From positions 62,001 to 126,000 of the forward strand of contig NZ_RCZK01000004.1 of assembly GCF_006438955.1 (NCBI RefSeq): a stretch of 64,000 nucleotides of DNA, written 5' to 3'. This stretch comes from Sphingomonas oligophenolica. Lineage in GTDB: Bacteria > Pseudomonadota > Alphaproteobacteria > Sphingomonadales > Sphingomonadaceae. The translations under genes were made by a program, and so were the position numbers. Positions 18,935-26,784 of this stretch are shown one piece after another (position 1 is the stretch's first letter; the number at the start of each line of letters is the position of its first letter). The notes under the pieces were generated by a model. That model was not told the origin of the DNA and did no database searches. It saw only the letters and a list, made by a program, of their open reading frames with translations.

Positions 18935-18956
18935 TTATATACCGCACGGTATGGAA
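18935..18956. promoter_or_regulatory. Predicted TetR operator 2, overlapping the start of the 18951 gene
   Basis: The core ATACCG-CA-CGGTAT (18939-18952) is a perfect 6-bp inverted repeat. Over 22 bp it matches the site at the tetR start with 3 differences. TATATA at 18936-18941 lies 15 bp from the ATG, exactly as in tetR, and TTGACC at 18916-18921 may be the -35 box. A bound repressor would cover the promoter and start codon. Confidence 0.7.
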
Positions 18957-19430
18957 CGCGCTGCGACACTGACGATCCCGCGCGACGGCAGCACTGGAGT
19001 ATCCGACATGGCCTATCTCGCGTTCGACGAAATCGCTGGCGGCACGGTGCTGGATCGGGCCGCGACGCCCGTGGCGGATCCAATCGTAGCACCAGTAACA
19101 CCGCTGGCCGCACCGCGACTCAGTGCGCTGGAATGGTCGGTGGTGGCGCTGGCCGAGCGCGATCGGCTTTCGACGCTGCGCACCCCCGGGCGGATGGCGA
19201 TCGCGATCGCGCTGCTGTTCGGCGATCGCCCCAACCCGCAGCTCGCCGATCCGCGGCTCGAAGCACTGCGCCGGATCGCGGTACTCAGCTGGCACCACGG
19301 CTACACCATCCCGTCCGCGGAGGTGCGCGCGTTCCACGCCGCGGGTTTTACCCCCGACCAGTATGAACTCGTTGTCGACAGCATCGGCCGTGGCCGCGCC
19401 GCCGCCAATGCGCGGCGTTTCCAGCGGTAA
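18951..19430 (+). CDS. Conserved-looking hypothetical protein, probable TetR target (159 aa)
   Basis: A 159-residue soluble protein that I cannot assign to a named family. After a low-complexity, Ala/Pro-rich N-terminus (to about residue 55) comes LSALEWSVVALAERDRLSTL, then RTPGRMAIAIALLFG, a segment on ranking residues (PRLEALRRIAVLSWHHGYTI) and FTPDQYELVVDSIGRGRA. It has no signal peptide or membrane helix. The start codon is part of the TetR operator and no Shine-Dalgarno sequence precedes it, which suggests a leaderless message repressed by the upstream TetR protein. It precedes the lysis cassette but has a separate promoter from it. Confidence 0.65.
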   Translation: MERAATLTIPRDGSTGVSDMAYLAFDEIAGGTVLDRAATPVADPIVAPVTPLAAPRLSALEWSVVALAERDRLSTLRTPGRMAIAIALLFGDRPNPQLADPRLEALRRIAVLSWHHGYTIPSAEVRAFHAAGFTPDQYELVVDSIGRGRAAANARRFQR

Positions 19431-19484
19431 CCGACCAGGCGCCTGCTGCGCGCGGACGCCTCGCAAAATTCGCTGTCCTACAAC

Positions 19485-19499
19485 GAACCTATATGGTTC
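19485..19499. promoter_or_regulatory. Possible LexA (SOS) box in front of the lysis genes
   Basis: GAAC-CTATATG-GTTC is a GAAC-N7-GTTC palindrome ending 28 bp before the endolysin ATG. A TATATG -10-like element is inside it. Alphaproteobacterial LexA binds GTTC-N7-GTTC direct repeats; the palindromic form is a weaker match, so the assignment is tentative. Confidence 0.4.
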
Positions 19500-19527
19500 T
19501 TGATCCGCCCAACAGCGGAGCAGAACC

Positions 19528-20067
19528 ATGGACATCGACACGCTGATCGACGCCGTCATCGATCGCGAAGGCGGTTATGTGAACCATCCCGCCGATCGCG
19601 GTGGCGAAACCCGTTACGGCATCACGGTCGCGGTCGCGCGCGCCGACGGCTATCGCGGCGCGATGCACGATTTCCCGCGTGCCAGCGCGGTCGCGATCTA
19701 CCGCCGCCGCTATTGGCAGCGCCCCGGTTTCGATCGCATCGCGACCCGCGCCCCCGCGGTCGCCGCCGAACTGTTCGACACCGGGATCAATATGGGGCCA
19801 TCGGTCGCGACCGGCTTCCTCCAGCGCGCGCTCAATGCGCTCAATCGCGGCGGCACCGACTATCCCGACCTCGCGCTCGATACCGCGATCGGCGCGCGCA
19901 CGCTCGCTGCGCTCGATGGCTTCCTGACGCATCGCGGCGCCGCGGGCGAGCAGGTGCTGCTCAAGGCGATCGAGGCGCTCCAGGGCGAACGCTATCTCCA
20001 CCTCGCCGAATCACGCCCCGCCAACGAGGCATTCCTCTACGGCTGGCTCGCGAACCGGATCGGTTAA
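19528..20067 (+). CDS. GH108 endolysin (N-acetylmuramidase)
   Basis: A 179-residue peptidoglycan hydrolase of glycoside hydrolase family 108, the fold of phage-type lysozymes and the former secretion activator proteins. The catalytic Glu14 is in DREGGYVNHPADRGGETRYGIT. AIYRRRYWQRPGFDRI, ELFDTGINMGPSVATGFLQR and the C-terminal EALQGERYLHLAE complete the family pattern. There is no signal peptide, so release through a holin is expected; a holin gene follows 73 bp downstream. The pair resembles the detached endolysin/holin genes that release gene transfer agents in Rhodobacter. A LexA-like box lies upstream. Confidence 0.9.
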   Translation: MDIDTLIDAVIDREGGYVNHPADRGGETRYGITVAVARADGYRGAMHDFPRASAVAIYRRRYWQRPGFDRIATRAPAVAAELFDTGINMGPSVATGFLQRALNALNRGGTDYPDLALDTAIGARTLAALDGFLTHRGAAGEQVLLKAIEALQGERYLHLAESRPANEAFLYGWLANRIG

Positions 20068-20140
20068 CCTGGAGCACCGGCAAATAGGCGATTCCGTGTC
20101 AACGTCGTCAAGATCGCCCACGTCGCGAAGGAGTATCCTC

Positions 20141-20416
20141 ATGGTATCGACCATCCGCCGCCGCCCTGCTGCGCCCGATCCCTGGGTATCGCGCGCGCGC
20201 CCCGGCTTCCTCTACGTCATCTACGCGCTGCTGCTATGGTCGATCCCGATGGGGCTCATCGCCGCGTTCCGCCCCGCGCTCGCCGACGCCATCGCGCACG
20301 GGATGACCGCGTATCTGAACGGCCTCCCCGAACCGCTCTACGCGCTCTTCGGGACCGGCTACCTCGGCTACACCGCCGCGCGCAGCTGGGGCAAAGCGAA
20401 GGGCGTGGAAAGATAG
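20141..20416 (+). CDS. Holin of the gene-transfer-agent release type
   Basis: A 91-residue membrane protein from ATG 20141, which has a clear AAGGAG site 7 bp upstream. After a basic N-terminus it has RPGFLYVIYALLLWSIPMGLI, then TAYLNGLPEPLYALFGTGYLGYTAARSWGKAKGVER. This matches the three-helix holin family named for gene-transfer release. It follows the GH108 endolysin on the same strand and together they form a minimal lysis cassette. No capsid, terminase large subunit or tail genes are in the window. A further upstream GTG at 20096 is less likely because it lacks a ribosome binding site. Confidence 0.85.
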   Translation: MVSTIRRRPAAPDPWVSRARPGFLYVIYALLLWSIPMGLIAAFRPALADAIAHGMTAYLNGLPEPLYALFGTGYLGYTAARSWGKAKGVER

Positions 20417-20476
20417 CCAACCCGTTTCCCATCCACCGAGATTGCACCCGTCGCGCGGCTTCCCATATCGCCGGGT

Positions 20477-21046
20477 ATGAACGGAAACGATCCCCACGCC
20501 ATGCCGGTCTGGCACGGCACCACCATCCTGTCGGTCAGGCGCGGCGGCAAGGTCGTCATCGCCGGTGACGGCCAGGTTTCGATGGGCCAGACCGTGATGA
20601 AGCCCAACGCGAAGAAGGTCCGCCGCCTCGGCGCCGACGACAAGGTGATGGCGGGGTTCGCGGGCGCGACCGCGGACGCCTTCACGTTGTTCGAACGGCT
20701 CGAACGCAAGCTCGAACAGCATCAGGGCCAGTTGCTGCGCGCGTCGGTCGAGCTCGCCAAGGACTGGCGCACCGACAAATATCTCCGCAATCTGGAGGCG
20801 ATGATGATCGTCGCCGATACCGACATCACGCTGATCCTCACCGGCAACGGCGATGTGCTCGAACCCGAAGCGGGGATCGCCGCGATCGGATCGGGCGGCA
20901 ACTACGCGCTCGCCGCCGCCAAGGCGCTGGTCGACTACGAACCGGATGCCGAGACGGTCTGCCGCAAGGCGATGGCGATCGCCGCGGAGGTCTGCGTCTA
21001 CACCAACGACCGGCTTACGGTCGAAAGCATGGACGCGGCTGCTTGA
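20477..21046 (+). CDS. hslV: ATP-dependent protease peptidase subunit HslV
   Basis: The proteolytic, proteasome-beta-like subunit of the HslVU protease. The 189-residue protein carries the catalytic N-terminal threonine motif [20 protein letters not shown], with the nucleophile at Thr15 or Thr16 after processing. [24 protein letters not shown] and [20 protein letters not shown] follow. The 14-residue propeptide is of normal length. It is followed by hslU after a 100-bp gap that contains a perfect 26-bp inverted repeat, unusual for two subunits of one complex. Confidence 0.97.
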   Translation: MNGNDPHAMPVWHGTTILSVRRGGKVVIAGDGQVSMGQTVMKPNAKKVRRLGADDKVMAGFAGATADAFTLFERLERKLEQHQGQLLRASVELAKDWRTDKYLRNLEAMMIVADTDITLILTGNGDVLEPEAGIAAIGSGGNYALAAAKALVDYEPDAETVCRKAMAIAAEVCVYTNDRLTVESMDAAA

Positions 21047-21052
21047 ATTGGC

Positions 21053-21132
21053 GTCATCCCAGCGAAGGCTGGGATCTCCCCGTGATAGACCGTGCCCTCG
21101 CGGCACGAGATCCCAGCCTTCGCTGGGATGAC
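21053..21132. repeat. Perfect 26-bp inverted repeat between hslV and hslU (family B)
   Basis: The left arm (21053-21078, starting GTCATCCCAGCGAAGGCTGG) and right arm (21107-21132) are exact reverse complements, 28 bp apart. Each arm also contains its own palindrome, ATCCCAGC-GAAG-GCTGGGAT. The transcript could form either one long stem or two small hairpins. Confidence 0.9.
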
Positions 21133-21146
21133 GATCAGGAACTATT

Positions 21147-22439
21147 ATGAACGACGCTCTCACCCCCAAGGCCATCGTCGCCGCGCTCGACGAACACATC
21201 ATCGGCCAGCGCGATGCCAAGCGCGCGGTCGCGGTCGCGATGCGCAATCGCTGGCGGCGCCAGCAGCTCGACGAGGATCTCCGCGACGAGGTGACGCCCA
21301 AGAACATCCTGATGATCGGCCCCACCGGCTGCGGCAAGACCGAGATCAGCCGCCGGTTGGCGAAGCTCGCCGACGCGCCGTTCGTGAAGGTCGAAGCGAC
21401 CAAATTCACCGAGGTCGGCTATGTCGGCCGCGATGTCGAACAGATCGCGCGCGACCTGGTCGAAGAGGCGATTCGACTAGAAAAGGAACGCCGCCGCGTC
21501 GCGGTGAAGGACAAGGCCGAGGAGGCCGCGATGAAGCGTATCCTCGACGCGCTGACCGGCAAGGATTCCTCCGCCGCGACGCGTGAATCGTTCAAGGCGC
21601 GCTTCCTCGACGGCCATCTCAACGACACCGAGATCGAGATCGAGGTCGAACAAGCCCCCGCGATGCCGTTCGACATCCCCGGCGGCGGTGCGCAGATGAT
21701 CAACCTCGGCGAGATGATGAAGTCGTTCGGCGGCGGCCAGCAGTTGAAGCGCCGCAAGCTCACCGTCCGCGCCGCCTGGGACAAGCTGGTCGAGGAAGAG
21801 GCCGACAAGCGGCTCGACCAGGACGAGGTCAGCCGCGTCGCGCTCGCCGATGCCGAGGCGAACGGGATCGTGTTCCTCGACGAGATCGACAAGATCGCGG
21901 TCAGCGACGTCCGCGGCGGATCGGTCAGCCGCGAAGGCGTCCAGCGCGACCTGTTGCCCTTGATCGAAGGCACCACGGTCTCGACCAAATACGGCCCGAT
22001 GAAGACCGATCACATCCTCTTCATCGCGAGCGGCGCGTTCCACGTCGCCAAGCCATCCGATCTGCTCCCCGAGCTTCAGGGGCGGCTGCCGATCCGCGTC
22101 GAACTGAAAGGGCTGACCGAGGCGGATTTCGTCGCGATCCTCAGCGACACCAAGGCCTCGCTCCCCGCGCAGTACACGGCGCTGATCGCAACCGAGGGGG
22201 TCGAGATCGTCTTCACCGACGACGGCATCGCCGCGATCGCGCGGATCGCGGCGGAGGTGAACGGCCAGATCGAGAATATCGGCGCGCGTCGGCTCCAGAG
22301 CGTGATGGAGAAGCTGCTCGAAGACGTCAGCTTCGATGCCGAGGATTGGGAGGGCGTGCTGACCGTCGACGCCGCCTATGTCGACCAGCAACTCGCCAGC
22401 ATCGCGCGCAACACCGATCTCAGCCGCTTCGTGCTGTAA
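21147..22439 (+). CDS. hslU: ATP-dependent protease ATPase subunit HslU
   Basis: The AAA+ unfoldase that feeds proteins into HslV. The 430-residue protein has the Walker A motif GPTGCGKTE at residues 58-66, preceded by [25 protein letters not shown]. The pore-loop and intermediate-domain region follows ([19 protein letters not shown]), then Walker [29 protein letters not shown] and the C-terminal sensor region ending TDLSRFVL. All expected parts are present. Confidence 0.97.
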   Translation: MNDALTPKAIVAALDEHIIGQRDAKRAVAVAMRNRWRRQQLDEDLRDEVTPKNILMIGPTGCGKTEISRRLAKLADAPFVKVEATKFTEVGYVGRDVEQIARDLVEEAIRLEKERRRVAVKDKAEEAAMKRILDALTGKDSSAATRESFKARFLDGHLNDTEIEIEVEQAPAMPFDIPGGGAQMINLGEMMKSFGGGQQLKRRKLTVRAAWDKLVEEEADKRLDQDEVSRVALADAEANGIVFLDEIDKIAVSDVRGGSVSREGVQRDLLPLIEGTTVSTKYGPMKTDHILFIASGAFHVAKPSDLLPELQGRLPIRVELKGLTEADFVAILSDTKASLPAQYTALIATEGVEIVFTDDGIAAIARIAAEVNGQIENIGARRLQSVMEKLLEDVSFDAEDWEGVLTVDAAYVDQQLASIARNTDLSRFVL

Positions 22440-22454
22440 TCGCCGCTCCCGCCG

Positions 22455-22871
22455 CTACGGGCGGCGGTATTCGACGAACGGCCCGAACGCGCAGCTTCCG
22501 GTGGGGAAACGACTCGTGCGGTCGATCGTCTGAGAGATATCGCCTTGGCATGTCCTGCCGCCGTTCGACGTGGTGACAAGAATATCGCCGCGGCCGACGC
22601 CCTCGCAGCCGCCACCGGTTTCGGTGCGATATTTTTGCCGGGAGCTGACGGAATAGACCAGCGTCGAGCCATAGCCCTCGACATGCGCCGAGGGCAGCGG
22701 GGGAAGGCAGGTCAGTCGGTTGCCGGTCGGCACCAGTCCGGCCAATTCCTTGTCGAGCGCCAGTTGCGTTGCGGCGGCATCCTGGATCGCGCGGGCGGAT
22801 TCTGCGGGGGTCTGGGTGCAGGCGCTCAGCGTGGCTGCCGCCAGCAAGGTGAGGGTCAGTGATCTCGTCAT
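22455..22871 (-). CDS. Small secreted lipoprotein, hypothetical
   Basis: A 138-residue protein from ATG 22871 with an N-terminal lipoprotein signal, MTRSLTLTLLAAATLSAC; the lipobox Cys is residue 18. The mature part contains ALDKELAGLVPTGNRLTCLP, YGSTLVYSVSSRQKYRTETG and four further cysteines (CLPP, GGCEG, RTCQG, SCAFG), probably forming two disulfides in the periplasm. Similar short lipoproteins occur in sphingomonads, but I know of no assigned function. It converges with hslU, 15 bp away. Confidence 0.75.
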   Translation of the reverse strand: MTRSLTLTLLAAATLSACTQTPAESARAIQDAAATQLALDKELAGLVPTGNRLTCLPPLPSAHVEGYGSTLVYSVSSRQKYRTETGGGCEGVGRGDILVTTSNGGRTCQGDISQTIDRTSRFPTGSCAFGPFVEYRRP

Positions 22872-22914
22872 GATCGTTCTCCAGTGCCGTAACGAACGGC
22901 CCGCCACTTTAGCC

Positions 22915-23640
22915 TCAAAAATTGTCCTTTGCGTGGCGGCGCGCGCCAAGCTCGTCCGCCGACGCGGCGCGCAGGAACGGATTGGTCGCGCGCTCGCGCC
23001 CGATCGTCGTCGGGACCGTCGCCTCGCCGTCGGCGCGCAACGCGTCGACTTCGCGCATCCGCTCGACGATCGCCTGATTGTCGGGCTCGGCGACCAGCGC
23101 ATAACGGCCATTGCTCTGGGTATATTCGTGCCCGCAATACACGACCGTGTCGTCGGACAGCGCGGCATAGCGCTGCATGTTCGCGAACATGTCCCCCGCG
23201 CTCCCCTCGAACAAGCGCCCGCACCCCATTGCGAACAGCGTATCGCCGGTGAAGATCGCGGCATCGTCGGCGAGGTGGAACGCGATATGGCCCTGGGTAT
23301 GTCCGGGTACCGTCATCACCGCCGCGACATGATCGCCGATCGCAACCGTATCGCCCTCACCGACCGCAACGTCGAGCGTCGGGATCTTGGCGGCTTCTGC
23401 GCCCGGCCCGGTGATCCGCGCGCCCGCGGCCTGCATCGCCGCGTTGCCGCCGGTGTGATCGGGATGCCAGTGCGTCGTCCACACCTGTCCGATCGTCCAG
23501 CCCCGCGACGCCGCGGCATCGAACAGCGGCTGCGCCTCGCCGGGATCGACCGCGACGGTCTCGCCGCTCGCGGCATCGTGGATCAGCCAGGCGTAATTGT
23601 CGCTGAGAACGGGGACGCGAACGATCTCGAGGTCGGCCAT
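22915..23640 (-). CDS. gloB: Hydroxyacylglutathione hydrolase (glyoxalase II)
   Basis: Hydrolyses S-lactoylglutathione to D-lactate and glutathione, the second step of methylglyoxal detoxification. The 241-residue metallo-beta-lactamase-fold protein has the zinc motif THWHPDHTGG (His57, His59, Asp61, His62). VPGHTQGHIAFHL, FTGDTLFAMGCGRLFEG and VYCGHEYTQSN follow. The C-terminal glutathione-binding part is present (PTTIGRERATNPFLRA). It lies 4 bp downstream of gloA, so the two glyoxalase steps form one operon. Confidence 0.95.
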   Translation of the reverse strand: MADLEIVRVPVLSDNYAWLIHDAASGETVAVDPGEAQPLFDAAASRGWTIGQVWTTHWHPDHTGGNAAMQAAGARITGPGAEAAKIPTLDVAVGEGDTVAIGDHVAAVMTVPGHTQGHIAFHLADDAAIFTGDTLFAMGCGRLFEGSAGDMFANMQRYAALSDDTVVYCGHEYTQSNGRYALVAEPDNQAIVERMREVDALRADGEATVPTTIGRERATNPFLRAASADELGARRHAKDNF

Positions 23641-23644
23641 CGGT

Positions 23645-24094
23645 TTACCAGCTCCCGCTATTGTCCATCGACGCCCATGGTTCGGCTGGCCCGAGCACGC
23701 CGTTCTGGAGCAGTTCGATCGAGATGCCGTCGGGGGTTTTCACGAACGCCATATGCCCGTCGCGCGGCGGGCGGTTGATCGTGACACCGCCGTCCATCAG
23801 CCGCTGGCACGTGTCGTAGATATTCTCGACCCGGTACGCCAAATGCCCGAAATTCCGGCCACCCGTATAGTCCTCGGCTTTCCCGTCCTCGGGGGGCCAA
23901 TTGTATGTCAGCTCCACCTCGGCCTGCGCACGCTCACCCTCGCCACGCATGTCGTCGGGAGTCGCGAGGAAGATCAGCGTGAAGCGACCCTTCTCGCTTT
24001 CCATTCGCCGGACTTCCTTCAGCCCGAGCAGCTCGAAGAACCGGATCGTCGCGTCGGGATCGGAAACGCGGATCATCGTGTGGAGATAGTTCAT
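23645..24094 (-). CDS. gloA: Lactoylglutathione lyase (glyoxalase I)
   Basis: Converts the methylglyoxal-glutathione hemithioacetal to S-lactoylglutathione. The 149-residue protein has the paired beta-alpha-beta modules: [68 protein letters not shown] and [12 protein letters not shown]. The metal ligands are expected at His5, the Glu of EVELTYN, the His of GHLAYRV and the Glu of ISIELLQ. I chose ATG 24094 because conserved sequence begins there; the longer upstream frame is not glyoxalase-like. Confidence 0.95.
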   Translation of the reverse strand: MNYLHTMIRVSDPDATIRFFELLGLKEVRRMESEKGRFTLIFLATPDDMRGEGERAQAEVELTYNWPPEDGKAEDYTGGRNFGHLAYRVENIYDTCQRLMDGGVTINRPPRDGHMAFVKTPDGISIELLQNGVLGPAEPWASMDNSGSW

Positions 24095-24158
24095 GCAGCG
24101 GGCCTCGTCGTGATTGCGCACCCTAGGTAGGATAGCGTGCGCCGAGCCGCCACCCGTC

Positions 24159-24932
24159 TCAACGACCCTCGGGTGGTTTCGCCGCGGGTGTAGCGGTGGC
24201 GAACTGCGCCAGCGCGGTGGTCGCGCTGCGCCCGACCGCAGTATCGGGCGCGATCCGGGCGGCATTGGCCCACGCCTCTTTCGCGCGCGCCTCGTCCCCG
24301 CTGAGCGCGGCGATGTTACCCGCTTCCAGTTGAACCGACGCATCGTCGGGCGATCGTTTGAGCGCCTCGGCGATATCGGTCGCGGCGCGCGCGGGGTTGC
24401 CCATCCGCCGCGCCAGCGTCGCCGACAGCAGCCACGCGAGCGGATCGTCCCCCGCGCTCTGCAGCGCGCGATCGATATCGGCGCGCGCGGTATCGTTGTC
24501 GCCCAACGCGAGCAGCGCGCGGGCATGATCGAGCCGCGCCTCGCCGAGCTGGAGCCCGTCGAGCGTTCCCTGCACCAGTGCGGTGTCGAGCGCCGTGCGC
24601 GCCTTGGCGGCGTCACCCGCGGCGAGCCATGCATTGCCCGCCTGCGCGAAATAGGACGCGGTGTGGGCGTCGTGCGCCAGTTGCGCCACGCGGCCCGCGG
24701 CCTCGAAATCGTCGGCGGCCGCCGCGAACTTGCCCTCCGCGGTGTCGGCCAGCCCCGCGCATTGCCGCGCGAGCCAATTGCCTCCGCTCGCGGTCCAGCG
24801 TGTCGCTTCCGCGCGCGCCGCGGCAGGGTCGGTCCGCGCCAGCGCGATGCACCGGTCGAAACGCCCGGTGGCAGGATCGACGGGGCCTGCGGCGGCGGCG
24901 GCCTGGAGCGCTAGCGCGACGATCATTATCAT
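24159..24932 (-). CDS. Exported TPR-repeat protein
   Basis: A 257-residue protein with a short hydrophobic leader ([18 protein letters not shown]), suggesting export. It is followed by repeated helix pairs of the tetratricopeptide type: [80 protein letters not shown] and [23 protein letters not shown] domains mediate protein contacts; no enzymatic motif is present. Its ATG overlaps the hydrolase stop by 4 bp (ATGA), so the two are translationally coupled. The partner is unknown. Confidence 0.8.
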   Translation of the reverse strand: MIMIVALALQAAAAAGPVDPATGRFDRCIALARTDPAAARAEATRWTASGGNWLARQCAGLADTAEGKFAAAADDFEAAGRVAQLAHDAHTASYFAQAGNAWLAAGDAAKARTALDTALVQGTLDGLQLGEARLDHARALLALGDNDTARADIDRALQSAGDDPLAWLLSATLARRMGNPARAATDIAEALKRSPDDASVQLEAGNIAALSGDEARAKEAWANAARIAPDTAVGRSATTALAQFATATPAAKPPEGR

Positions 24933-25651
24933 AAGGCGGCGATCACATCCTCGACGGCCCGGATGACGAGCGCGATGTCGGAATCGCGCGACAGGCGGTG
25001 GTCGCCGTCCTTGACCAGCCATGTCTGCACATCGGCTGAACGCATCATCTCGGCGAGCCGACACGTGCGGTGCCACGGCACCTCGGGGTCCTTCTGTCCC
25101 TGCACCAGCCGGACGGGGCCATCGAATGCGATCGTCCCGAACATCAGCCGGTTCGCCTCCCCCGACGCGAAGAAGGCGCGGGTGTAGAGGGTGGGTTCGG
25201 GACCATAGGGATTGGCGCGTTCGAGTTTCCCCGCGCTCATCAACGCGACCTTCTCCTCGGTCGTGAAACCCCAGTCGGTAAAGTCGGGCGCGGGCGCGAC
25301 CCCGACCAGTCCGACGACCGCGTCGGCGCGCGCCTTGGCGGCGAGCAGCATCAGCCACCCGCCCATCGACGATCCGACCAGCACCACCGGCCCCTTCGCG
25401 ACCGTTTCGATCATCGCGAGCGTATCGTCGCGCCAGTCCGCCAGCGTCTGGTCCGCGAACGCCCCCTCGCTCGCGCCGCACCCGCGATAATCGAACCGCA
25501 GGAACGCCTGGCCGCGCGCCTTGGCCCACGCCTCCAGCGCGGTTGCCTTGGTCCCGGTCATGTCGGAGGCATAGCCCGGCAGGAAGACGATCGTCGGGCC
25601 AGCGCCCGGGGTGTGATGGAAGGCGAGAGCGGGCAGGGGGGATTGGGTCAT
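24929..25651 (-). CDS. Alpha/beta hydrolase (ABHD10-like)
   Basis: A 240-residue alpha/beta-hydrolase from ATG 25651. The nucleophile elbow is GSSMGG (VVLVGSSMGGWLML), the oxyanion region is FLPGYASDMTGTK, and FLRFDYRGCGASEG and VRLVQGQKDPEVPW supply the loop and acidic residue. The catalytic His is probably in DGDHRLSRD. The arrangement is like mitochondrial ABHD10-type acyl-protein or acyl-glucuronide hydrolases, but the substrate here is unknown. It is coupled to the exported TPR protein by an ATGA overlap. Confidence 0.85.
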   Translation of the reverse strand: MTQSPLPALAFHHTPGAGPTIVFLPGYASDMTGTKATALEAWAKARGQAFLRFDYRGCGASEGAFADQTLADWRDDTLAMIETVAKGPVVLVGSSMGGWLMLLAAKARADAVVGLVGVAPAPDFTDWGFTTEEKVALMSAGKLERANPYGPEPTLYTRAFFASGEANRLMFGTIAFDGPVRLVQGQKDPEVPWHRTCRLAEMMRSADVQTWLVKDGDHRLSRDSDIALVIRAVEDVIAAL

Positions 25652-25707
25652 GCCGGCGCGTCTAAGCCAAACCGTCAGGGCAATGAAGACCCCGGCGGCA
25701 TCCGCGG

Positions 25708-26394
25708 TCACGCCGGCGGTGGATTGCCCATCGCGGCGATGATCTCGGCGGCGATGTCGTCGGGCGCGCGCATGGTGCCGTCGGGCGCGGTCCGGACCCG
25801 CGTCCACCGCCCGAGCACGTCGCCGTCGCACAGCATCGCATAACGCGCGCGCACCTTGGCCTGTAGCGCGGCATCCGCCTCATGCTCGTCATAGGTTCGC
25901 GTCGTGTACGACCGCGCCGCCTTTTGCGCGATCATCGTGCGCGCACGGTCGAGATCGGTGTCGAGATACACCGACAGCGTCGGCGCGGGCAGTGCGAACT
26001 GCCCGGTTTCCAGCGCGACGATCCAGTCGGCCAGCGCGGGCGCGTCGGCGTCGGCAACCTTGGCGGTCTGATAGGCGATATTCGAGGCGATGTAGCGATC
26101 GAACACCAGCACATCGACCCGCGCCATCGCCGCCGCGATCGCGCCACGCGATTCGAACCGGTCGAGCGCATAGAGCACCGCGACCTCGCGCGGCGCCAGA
26201 GCGTGCGGCAATCGTCCGGCGAGGAAGTCGCCGAGCACATGCCCGCCCACCGTCTCGCGATACCGCGGGAAGCTCATCACCTCGGTACGTCGACCCTGCG
26301 CGGTCAGCGCTGCGACCACCGCGGCGGCGGTGGTTGCCTTGCCCGCGCCGTCGGCGCCCTCGATCGCAAGCAGGAAGGGGCGGGGGTCAGCCAC
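25708..26394 (-). CDS. tmk: Thymidylate kinase (dTMP kinase) family protein
   Basis: Phosphorylates dTMP to dTDP. The 228-residue protein starts at a GTG. The P-loop reads IEGADGAGKATTAA, with Ala where Ser or Thr usually follows the Lys; mycobacterial thymidylate kinase also departs here (GKRT). MSFPRYRETVGG resembles the substrate loop of the mycobacterial enzyme, and VLVFDRYIASNIAYQTAK is the DRY motif region. LYALDRFESR is also present. The N-terminus overlaps the 3' end of the chorismate mutase gene by 8 bp. A second, more typical tmk could exist elsewhere in the genome. Confidence 0.85.
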   Translation of the reverse strand: MADPRPFLLAIEGADGAGKATTAAAVVAALTAQGRRTEVMSFPRYRETVGGHVLGDFLAGRLPHALAPREVAVLYALDRFESRGAIAAAMARVDVLVFDRYIASNIAYQTAKVADADAPALADWIVALETGQFALPAPTLSVYLDTDLDRARTMIAQKAARSYTTRTYDEHEADAALQAKVRARYAMLCDGDVLGRWTRVRTAPDGTMRAPDDIAAEIIAAMGNPPPA

Positions 26395-26665
26395 GCAGCC
26401 GCTCGTGGTGGCGGATCACTTCGTCGATGATGAAGCGCAGGAATTTCTCGGAGAATTCGGGGTCGAGCTCCGCCTCCTCGGCCAGTCGCCGCAACCGCGC
26501 GATCTGGCGATCCTCGCGCCCCGGGTCGGCGGGGGGCAGCCCGCTGGTCGCCTTGTAGCGCCCGACCGCCTGGGTGACCTTGAATCGTTCGGCGAGCAGA
26601 TGGACCAGCGCCGCGTCGATATTGTCGATGCTCTTGCGATATCCGCTCAGCACGTCGTCGGTCAT
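26387..26665 (-). CDS. Chorismate mutase (AroQ type)
   Basis: A 92-residue all-helical AroQ-fold chorismate mutase, which would convert chorismate to prephenate for Phe/Tyr synthesis. Visible features are YRKSIDNIDAALVHLLAERFKVTQAVGRYKA, then LPPADPGREDRQIARLRRLAEEAELDPEFSEKFLRFIIDEVIRHHE, with the conserved Arg, Lys and Glu/Gln residues of the active site in expected places. Its stop lies within the start of tmk (8-bp overlap). It is divergent from the polyprenyl synthase gene. Confidence 0.9.
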   Translation of the reverse strand: MTDDVLSGYRKSIDNIDAALVHLLAERFKVTQAVGRYKATSGLPPADPGREDRQIARLRRLAEEAELDPEFSEKFLRFIIDEVIRHHERLRG

Positions 26666-26784
26666 GGCAGCGATCCCCTTCGCCGCGCGCTATGGAATGT
26701 CGGGCACCACCGGGCAAGCGCCGCGTGCGGGTTGCGTGCGCGGGGTTGCGTTCGGGAGGGGTTGGCGTCACAGCCCCAGCGGAG

